Below are positions 55,145 through 64,000 of a DNA stretch of 64,000 nt, one piece after another; the first letter of the stretch is position 1, and the number at the start of each line of letters is the position of its first letter. A model generated the notes under the pieces. That model was given only the letters and a program-made list of their open reading frames with translations, made no database searches and was not told the DNA's origin. The stretch is from Leisingera aquimarina DSM 24565 (GTDB taxonomy: Bacteria > Pseudomonadota > Alphaproteobacteria > Rhodobacterales > Rhodobacteraceae). The stretch is taken from contig NZ_KI421504.1 in NCBI RefSeq assembly GCF_000473165.1, forward strand, positions 2,059,437 through 2,123,436, read 5' to 3'. The position numbers were made by a program, and so were the translations under genes.

Positions 55145-55515
55145 GGGGCCGGGGTTTACCTGTCCCGGCGTGCAGGGAAAACCGGATTCGTGCGGGTTAT
55201 GCCGTGCAGCAGCAAGGGCGTGGCGGGAAGGCTCACCGGGGCGGGCATTGCCGGGGGGAACAAACCCCGATAAAAACCACGCTGAATGCCCCGGAGAGCC
55301 CAAGTACCGGGCAGACCAATTACCCAAACCGCAGAACGTCACTCACCCGTTCTGCTTTGCACTGGACAACAGATGCCAATTGCATCATCCCACTCGCTAA
55401 ATCCCTGAAAACCTGAGGGATGGATAAGGTATCGCAATTCCTCTACAAGTCAGAAATGGGAAATTAACCGGTTCGTTCCCCCATGGGGGCGGCGGTCAAG
55501 CCAGGTAGGAAGTAT
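55145..55515. other. 371-bp intergenic stretch
   Basis: Between divergent tdk and the HTH-like gene. TAGGAAG ribosome site at its right end. Otherwise no hairpin, operator or RNA gene that I can defend. Confidence 0.4.
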
Positions 55516-55980
55516 ATGGCTGAAATCGGGACGTATCTGAAAAAACACACCGAGGCGCTGGTGAAGGATGTGGGCATCGAAGCCGCCTGCCAGATCACGG
55601 GGAAATCTAAGGCGACGCTGGGGCGCTATTACTCAGACAATGCCGAGCATACGGACCGGTTCATGCCGGTGGATGCGGTGGCCAAGCTGGAAAGCGCTGC
55701 GTCCTATCCGCATGTGACCTCGGCGCTGGCCGAGCTGAAGAACATCACCCTGTCTTATAACGGTAACGGCTCGGCCTCGGAGACCGGACGCAGCGGCGGC
55801 GTGAATGCGGATGTGATTGCGCTAAGCCAGCGGTTCGCCCAGCTGATGAGCGAATACCAGGAAGCGATGGAGGACGGCATCATCACCGTGAACGAGGCCA
55901 AGCGGCTGTTGCGGGAAACGGTGCTGTTGCAGCAGGTTCTGCTGGATATGAAGCTGCATCTGGAGGAAGACAGTGCCTGA
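55516..55980 (+). CDS. HTH-like conserved hypothetical protein
   Basis: 154 residues. [21 protein letters not shown] reads like an HTH/phage-repressor fold, followed by [14 protein letters not shown] and a long helical C-terminus ([38 protein letters not shown]) suited to dimerisation. ATG at 55516 with TAGGAAG. Overlaps arsH by 8 bp, so the two are probably co-regulated. Not a known ArsR. Confidence 0.65.
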   Translation: MAEIGTYLKKHTEALVKDVGIEAACQITGKSKATLGRYYSDNAEHTDRFMPVDAVAKLESAASYPHVTSALAELKNITLSYNGNGSASETGRSGGVNADVIALSQRFAQLMSEYQEAMEDGIITVNEAKRLLRETVLLQQVLLDMKLHLEEDSA

Positions 55981-56701
55981 GGCCGGTGACGGGGTCAGCC
56001 TGCCTGCCATCGCGGAAAGTGAGCTGCACCCGATTGACGTGGACGCGCTGGCGGCGCCGGGTGATCCGCGCCATGCGCCGCGCATTCTGCTGCTGTACGG
56101 CTCCCTGCGCGCGGTGAGCTATTCCCGCAAGGCGGCAGAGGAAGCGGCACGGGTGCTGCGCGCCTTGGGTTGCGAGACGCGGATTTTCGACCCTTCAGGC
56201 CTGCCGCTGCCGGATGATGCGGGCGCGGCGGAACATCCCAAAGTGGCAGAGCTGCGCGATCTGGCAGTCTGGTCCGAAGGCATGGTCTGGTCCAGCCCGG
56301 AGCGCCATGGTGCAATGACCGGCATCATGAAGCTGCAGATCGACTGGTTGCCCTTGTCCTTGCAGGGCGGTATCCGCACCACCCAGGGCAAGACGCTGGC
56401 GGTGATGCAGGTCTCGGGCGGCTCGCAAAGCTTCAATGCGGTCAACCAGATGCGCATTCTGGGCCGCTGGATGCGGATGCTGACCATTCCGAACCAAAGC
56501 TCGATCCCCAAGGCTTGGCTGGAATTCGGGGAGGGCGAGCGCCTGCCCGAGGGTCCGTTCTACCGCCGTCTGGTGGATGTGATGGAAGAGCTGGTGAAAT
56601 TCACCTGGCTGGTGCGCGGCCGCAAGGACTATCTGACAGACCGCTATTCGGAGCGGCTGGAGAGCGCCCAAGAGGTGCATCAGCGGGTATCGCAGAAATA
56701 A
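55973..56701 (+). CDS. arsH: NADPH-dependent FMN reductase ArsH
   Basis: 242 residues. [20 protein letters not shown] (flavodoxin-like phosphate loop), [39 protein letters not shown] and [20 protein letters not shown] are the ArsH signatures; in studied systems it oxidises trivalent organoarsenicals. GTG start. No arsenic transport genes nearby. Strong terminator follows. Confidence 0.92.
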   Translation: MPEAGDGVSLPAIAESELHPIDVDALAAPGDPRHAPRILLLYGSLRAVSYSRKAAEEAARVLRALGCETRIFDPSGLPLPDDAGAAEHPKVAELRDLAVWSEGMVWSSPERHGAMTGIMKLQIDWLPLSLQGGIRTTQGKTLAVMQVSGGSQSFNAVNQMRILGRWMRMLTIPNQSSIPKAWLEFGEGERLPEGPFYRRLVDVMEELVKFTWLVRGRKDYLTDRYSERLESAQEVHQRVSQK

Positions 56702-56738
56702 CAGCCTTGGGGCGGTGCCCCTGGCGCAGACAGACCCA

Positions 56739-56766
56739 AGCCCCGGCGCCGCTGCCGGGGCTTTTT
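56739..56766 (+). terminator. Terminator of arsH
   Basis: AGCCCCGGC (56739-56747) and GCCGGGGCT (56754-56762), then four T. Confidence 0.85.
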
Positions 56767-56769
56767 GAT

Positions 56770-56844
56770 TCAGATCAGCGGTATCACCGGCACGTCGCAG
56801 GCAGCCAGGGCCAGGAGGGCGGTCAGAAACAGTGTCAGGCGCAT
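56770..56844 (-). CDS. Tiny lipoprotein, entericidin-like
   Basis: 24 residues: MRLTLFLTALLALAACDVPV ending PLI. Lipobox LAAC at 13-16 leaves nine mature residues. GGAG 8 nt before the ATG at 56844. Too short for usual annotation but with the right parts; entericidin-size lipoproteins are common in this group. Convergent with the arsH terminator. Confidence 0.5.
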   Translation of the reverse strand: MRLTLFLTALLALAACDVPVIPLI

Positions 56845-57339
56845 TCAAGGGCTCCGGTGTCAGCAATCGGGTCTGGCCAGCTTGCAGCGGCAATGCCGCT
56901 GCCGCAAGGCCCGGGCGGTACAGGTATTGGGGTGGCCCGGAATTTCTTTTCCCGCAAGGGGTGTGTCGCGCAGTTAAGAAATTGGGCAGCGTACAGCCCG
57001 GCGTTTAGGCGTTTGTTAAGGCTCATTTTCGCCGCAATTGAGCCGTGAAGTTACTGCCTGCGTTGGAATTTGCATGGAAACAGGGGGATTCCTGAATTTC
57101 CTTCCTAACGAAACCCGGCGGATTTTCCCTTGTTTTTAAGAGGTTTTTTCGAAAATCGCGGCGGCCTGTTAAGTAAATAAGGGGTTTGAGAGTTCCGTCC
57201 CCGGCAGAACCGCCCGGCGTTAAGGTTTTGTTAATCTTGTCTCATTCTGCCCATGTTTCTGCCAGCGCGGCACCGCAGCAAGCCGCATTCCAGCCTCAGG
57301 ACTCACCGACCATAGCAGCGTGGGAACATGGAGTGGGTC
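56845..57339. other. 495-bp intergenic stretch
   Basis: AT-rich in its right half with several TTAAG and TTGTTAA runs near 57000-57240. No gene, strong hairpin or promoter consensus that I can defend; GGAGTGGGTC at the right end is the protease ribosome site. Confidence 0.35.
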
Positions 57340-58050
57340 ATGAGACGATTACTGGCAATTGCAGCTTCCGTATTCATCGGTTTCAGCGCCGGAGCCGCCG
57401 CGGCCGGGCAGCCTGCGCCTGTGCCGTCCGTGCCGGGATGGGAAGCTGTGGGGCGCCTGAACATTGGTGGCAGAGCCATGTGCACAGCCAGCCTGATTGC
57501 GCCTGACATGGTGCTGACGGCGGCCCATTGCATGTATGACATCCGCAATGGCCGGGCGGTCAATCCGCGGAGCATCAAATTCGAAGCGGGCCTCAACGGC
57601 CGCCGTTCCAAAGCGTCGCGAAAGGTGGTCAAGGCGGTGATCCACCCGGGATACCGCCACGGCCGGACCAGCCAGTTCCAAACCGGCACCGACATTGCCG
57701 TGCTGCGTCTTGAGCGCCCGATCAGCCCGGATGTGATCCGGCCTCTGGTCTTGGCTGCAGCCCCGGTGCGGGGGGAGCGGGTGGATGTGATGTCCTATTC
57801 CCGCCGCCATGAAAGATCACCCAGGCTGCAGACCGCCTGCCAGGTGCTGGTGGCGCGGCAGACCTCTTTGATCACCACCTGCCGGGTTGATCTCGGGGCT
57901 TCCGGTTCGCCAGTGCTGCAAATGCGCCCGGGCCGGGCGCCGCGGCTGGTCTCGGTGATTTCTTCCAAGGCGCGGATGGGCGGCAAGGGCGTGTCGCTGG
58001 CCGCTCCGCTGGGCCGCGCGCTGCAATCGCTGATGCGGCAGGCCGGTTGA
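57340..58050 (+). CDS. Secreted trypsin-like (S1/V8-type) serine protease
   Basis: 236 residues with signal peptide (RRLLAIAASVFIGFSAGAAAA). Catalytic His63 in LTAAHCM, Asp118 in TGTDIAVLRL, Ser188 in GASGSPVL; Cys48-Cys64 and Cys167-Cys181 could form disulfides. Periplasmic or secreted protease. ATG at 57340 follows GGAGTGGGTC. Confidence 0.9.
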   Translation: MRRLLAIAASVFIGFSAGAAAAGQPAPVPSVPGWEAVGRLNIGGRAMCTASLIAPDMVLTAAHCMYDIRNGRAVNPRSIKFEAGLNGRRSKASRKVVKAVIHPGYRHGRTSQFQTGTDIAVLRLERPISPDVIRPLVLAAAPVRGERVDVMSYSRRHERSPRLQTACQVLVARQTSLITTCRVDLGASGSPVLQMRPGRAPRLVSVISSKARMGGKGVSLAAPLGRALQSLMRQAG

Positions 58051-58103
58051 GCGCAGCCGCAGCGAAACACTGTTTCCCCCCAAGTGGAAGCGGCACAGCA
58101 GAA

Positions 58104-58130
58104 ACAGCCCCGCCTGGTGTCCGGGGCTGT
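58104..58130. terminator. Terminator between protease and cytochrome P460
   Basis: ACAGCCCCG (58104-58112) and CGGGGCTGT (58122-58130). Confidence 0.65.
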
Positions 58131-58157
58131 CTCCGTTTCCGGCATGCCGTCCTGCGG

Positions 58158-58733
58158 CTACTGACTGCTGAGGCGGACGTCTTCCAGCGGGTAGGCCAGG
58201 CTGTCCTGATCTTCCCAATTCATGTGGCAGCCTGCGCAGAAGCTTTGCTTGATCTTCATTTCCTTGCCATTGGGCAGAAGCGCTGCATAGAGCCAGTCGC
58301 CGGCCTCGGGCGCCCCGCCGACGGCCAGTTTTGTCATGATGAACAACGGGCCGGGAACGGCGTTGCCTTTCTTGACTTTGAAGCTTTCCTTGGCCAGAAC
58401 CGACCCTGCCGGCATGGTAAAGCCGTCATCTGCAAACTTCAGATACTGTTCAGCGGCGATGCCGTTTGCAAAGGTCTGCAGGAAACGCTCGCCATGCGGG
58501 CCGGCAAGGGCCGGGCGGGTTGATGTCACGTGCCACGAGCGGAATTCAGCGCCGACCGGATCGCCGTTCCCGGCATATCCTTCGGCCATTTTGGCCTCGA
58601 TGCATTCATAAATACTGGAAACGGCCTCTGCTTCAAGTTCGGAAGGGTCGCCGTCTACAAGGCACTCCTGTGCAAGGGCGCCCACGGGTGCGAGGGCCAG
58701 AATTCCTGCGGCAATCTTCGTTGGTACATTCAT
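58158..58733 (-). CDS. Cytochrome P460-family protein
   Basis: 191 residues with signal peptide (AAGILALAPVGALA). Single heme-c site CAGCH at 166-170 near the C-terminus; FRSWHVTSTRPALAGPHGERFLQTFAN and KESFKVKKG match cytochrome P460/cyt c' beta. In nitrifiers P460 oxidises hydroxylamine; elsewhere the role (possibly NO or electron transfer) is unproven. Periplasmic. Confidence 0.85.
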   Translation of the reverse strand: MNVPTKIAAGILALAPVGALAQECLVDGDPSELEAEAVSSIYECIEAKMAEGYAGNGDPVGAEFRSWHVTSTRPALAGPHGERFLQTFANGIAAEQYLKFADDGFTMPAGSVLAKESFKVKKGNAVPGPLFIMTKLAVGGAPEAGDWLYAALLPNGKEMKIKQSFCAGCHMNWEDQDSLAYPLEDVRLSSQ

Positions 58734-58851
58734 GGCCTTTCTCCCTGAATTGAATAGCAGCGGGTCGTGTTGAGGTGTTCACGGTCGCATATTTCCGGGA
58801 ATTGCCGGGTCACAACTCTACACGGCTGTGTGAAAGCACAGTGCGCAAAGA

Positions 58852-58880
58852 AAAAGCCCCGGGGCGTTGCCGGGGCTTTT
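58852..58880. terminator. Terminator of carB
   Basis: Perfect 11-bp stem: AAAAGCCCCGG (58852-58862) and CCGGGGCTTTT (58870-58880). T-runs on both strands suit bidirectional stop. Confidence 0.8.
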
Positions 58881-58916
58881 GAAAACATAGGGTTGAAGCG
58901 CCTCAGGACAGGGCGC

Positions 58917-62264
<3,348 letters not shown>

Positions 62265-62408
62265 GGCCATATTCCTTTGGTTGACGCGCGGGCAGCTTTG
62301 AATCAGGGGCACTGGCGAGTGCCCAAATTGTCCTGCGTTATAGGGACCGCGCCGAAAGGTTCAAGGGGGATCGGAAACGGAATTGGAAATGCCGCATCCA
62401 CCCCTTTT

Positions 62409-62423
62409 GTTCGCATAGCGAAC
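62409..62423. promoter_or_regulatory. Palindrome in the carB-pabB divergent region
   Basis: GTTCGC, ATA, GCGAAC. About 40-55 bp before the pabB GTG; candidate operator or promoter-adjacent site. It is an inverted GTTC/GAAC pair, not the direct GTTC-N7-GTTC of alphaproteobacterial LexA. Confidence 0.4.
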
Positions 62424-62463
62424 GTTTATATGTGGGGCCCAAGACCTCAGGGAGTCAATTCCA

Positions 62464-63696
62464 GTGCGGATACGCTTTGATCAGGGGCCCAAGGGGGCCG
62501 GCACATGTTTCGACCAGCCGCTGCGCATGATCCGCGCGGACCGGCCGGAAGACGTGCCGGCGGCGCTGGCAGCACTGGACGCGGCGCGAGGGGCCGGGCA
62601 TTGGCTGGCAGGTTATGCGTCTTATGAGCTGGGATATGCGCTGGAGCCGAAACTGGCGGAGCGGCTGCCCGGAAACCGGCGGCTGCCGTTGATGTGCTTT
62701 GGGATTTATGATGAGCCGTCACAGTTTGCCACTAAGGGCATTGCCCGGCCGCGGGGGGGCGAGTATCGCCCGCCGTCGTACAGGACGCCCGCCTCCGGCG
62801 TGACGGTGGCGGACGGGCGGTGCCCGGCCTATCGGCCAGGCGAAGCTGGTTTGGAAGGTATTGCCCCCCGGTGGTCTTTTGAGCGCTACGCCGAAGCCTT
62901 CACGGAGGTGAACCGCAATATCGGCAAAGGCGACATTTATCAGGCCAACCTGACCTTCCCGATTGATGCACAGGCCTATGGCACCGCAGAGGAGCTGTAT
63001 GCCGCGCTGCAGGCCAAGCAGACGGTGGGCCACGGCGTGCTGGTCGAACAGGAGGGGCTGCCGGACCTCTTGTCGCGCTCGCCGGAGCTGTTTTTCCGCA
63101 CCGATGCGGACGGCGTGATCGAGACCCGCCCGATGAAGGGCACTCAGCCGCGCAGCGACGATCCGGTTGAGGACGCGCGGCGGCGCGACTTCCTGCGTCA
63201 GGACGAGAAGAACCGCGCCGAGAACCTGATGATCGTCGACTTGCTGCGCAACGACATCTCCCGCGTGGCACAGACCGGATCGGTGCATGTGCCGGAGCTG
63301 TTTGCGGTGGAAAGCTATGCCACGGTGCACCAGATGGTTTCCACGGTGCGCGCAAAGCTGCGGCCTGATGCCGGGCTGGCCGAGATTTTTGCGGCGCTGT
63401 TTCCCTGCGGGTCCATAACTGGCGCGCCCAAGATCCGGGCGATGGAGATCCTGGCGGATTTGGAGCCCTGGGCGCGCGACATCTATTGCGGCACCGTCGG
63501 CTGGGCGGCACCGGATGGCGCGTCCGAGTTCAACGTCGCGATCCGCACGCTGATGCTGGAAGAGGGCCGTGCGACGCTCAACGTGGGCGGCGGCGTGGTC
63601 TGGGACAGCACCGCGGAATCTGAGTATGAGGAAGCGCTATGGAAAGCCCGGTTCGCCCGCGTGACGCCATCCAGAACGATCCCGCTTTCCGCCTGA
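62464..63696 (+). CDS. pabB: Aminodeoxychorismate synthase component I
   Basis: 410 residues, chorismate-binding fold. NRNIGKGDIYQANLTFPID, ETRPMKGTQPR, ENLMIVDLLRNDISRVAQ, and GSITGAPKIRAMEIL carry the conserved residues. Turns chorismate to aminodeoxychorismate for folate. GTG start with AGGGAG about 11 nt upstream. Last 58 bp overlap pabC in another frame. Confidence 0.95.
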   Translation: MRIRFDQGPKGAGTCFDQPLRMIRADRPEDVPAALAALDAARGAGHWLAGYASYELGYALEPKLAERLPGNRRLPLMCFGIYDEPSQFATKGIARPRGGEYRPPSYRTPASGVTVADGRCPAYRPGEAGLEGIAPRWSFERYAEAFTEVNRNIGKGDIYQANLTFPIDAQAYGTAEELYAALQAKQTVGHGVLVEQEGLPDLLSRSPELFFRTDADGVIETRPMKGTQPRSDDPVEDARRRDFLRQDEKNRAENLMIVDLLRNDISRVAQTGSVHVPELFAVESYATVHQMVSTVRAKLRPDAGLAEIFAALFPCGSITGAPKIRAMEILADLEPWARDIYCGTVGWAAPDGASEFNVAIRTLMLEEGRATLNVGGGVVWDSTAESEYEEALWKARFARVTPSRTIPLSA

Positions 63697-64000
63697 TCGA
63701 AACGCTGGGCTGGCATCCAGGCAAAGGATTCCGGCATTTGGAGCAGCATTTGGCCCGGATGGCGCGCAGCGCTGCGGCGTTTGGCATCCCCTTTGACCCG
63801 GAGCAGGTGCGGCACATTCTGGCCGGGGCCGCGGGGAACATACCGCTGCGTTGCCGCCTCACGTTGGATGCGGCCGGGCAGCTGGGGCTGACTGCGCCGC
63901 CTCTGGGAAGCAGCCCTGCTGAATGGCGGCTGGGGATCGCGGACAAGAGGCTTGAGGTCGGCGATTTCTGGCTGCAGCACAAGACCACCCGCCGTGCGGT
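63639..64000 (+). CDS. Aminodeoxychorismate lyase-like aminotransferase class IV, 3'-truncated by window end
   Basis: 121 codons visible: MESPVRPRDAIQNDPAFRLI, ETLGWHPGKGFRHLEQHLARM, FDPEQVRHIL, ending TTRRAV at the window edge, with KTTR holding the likely PLP Lys region. Class IV PLP enzyme, pabC by context next to pabB. GAGGAAG 7 nt before the ATG inside the pabB end. Confidence 0.85.
   Translation, partial: MESPVRPRDAIQNDPAFRLIETLGWHPGKGFRHLEQHLARMARSAAAFGIPFDPEQVRHILAGAAGNIPLRCRLTLDAAGQLGLTAPPLGSSPAEWRLGIADKRLEVGDFWLQHKTTRRA

Noticed and set aside
62409..62423. LexA/SOS box before pabB
   Set aside because: Alphaproteobacterial LexA uses direct repeats GTTC-N7-GTTC; this is an inverted pair.

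Overview
The window looks like chromosomal DNA of a Roseobacter-group alphaproteobacterium (Rhodobacteraceae; Leisingera/Phaeobacter is my nearest guess, from memory). The signs are high GC, a CIRCE-controlled groESL, an Hsp20-DUF1150 pair, the lgt-midA-pgeF operon, an isopenicillin-N-synthase-like oxygenase, and many small proteins typical of the family. I saw no rRNA, tRNA, CRISPR array or prophage.

Layout. 0-3.8 kb: ordinary metabolism (SnoaL-like protein, DsbA-like isomerase, threonine aldolase, Cys-cluster protein, ribF). 4.0-10.3 kb: an insertion-sequence graveyard. A 5' fragment of one IS3-family element is fused to the 3' end of an IS2-type element. That fragment is split by a decayed IS3 element with 20-bp perfect ends. 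Next comes an IS407-type element (4-bp target repeat GCAG) that itself carries a complete IS1111-type element and interrupts a host reading frame, followed by an intact IS3 element. The decayed transposase genes carry short perfect palindromes where their reading frames break. 10.5-19.1 kb: MaoC, HAD hydrolase, chemotaxis receptor, Mn pyrophosphatase, two TraB/GumN paralogues (one with a large internal deletion), DUF2161 and an oxygenase. 19.1-21.4 kb: groESL. 21.5-26.5 kb: GNAT, hydrolases, EamA exporter and an orphan phnM. 26.6-33.4 kb: a broken RNA ligase, purE-purK, a broken DUF1272 gene, a uracil permease, a flavin/Fe-S oxidoreductase and a YdcH-like protein.

33.5-37.8 kb: an hsp20-DUF1150 pair with an RpoH-like promoter and a ROSE-type RNA thermometer, a possible secreted gluzincin, a PhzF-like isomerase and a PRMT7-like methyltransferase. 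37.9-43.1 kb: an ATP sulfurylase/APS kinase whose frame runs without a stop into an upstream MarR-type regulator, a membrane cyclase with ferredoxin and cytochrome-b-like parts, and a Hint protein. 43.4-50.9 kb: RraB-like, trxB, Lrp-type regulator, second Hint protein, lgt-midA-pgeF, UbiK and a 2OG oxygenase. 51.5-64 kb: YbjN, proC-csaA-like-hydroxyacid dehydrogenase, tdk, an HTH-like protein with arsH, a secreted protease, cytochrome P460, carB and pabB-pabC (cut by the window end).

Most genes are housekeeping. The novelty lies in the palindrome-riddled IS cluster, the regulator-sulfurylase continuous frame, the redox/cyclase fusion, and the RNA and DNA control elements around the heat-shock genes. 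All family assignments come from reading the translations; no database search was run.
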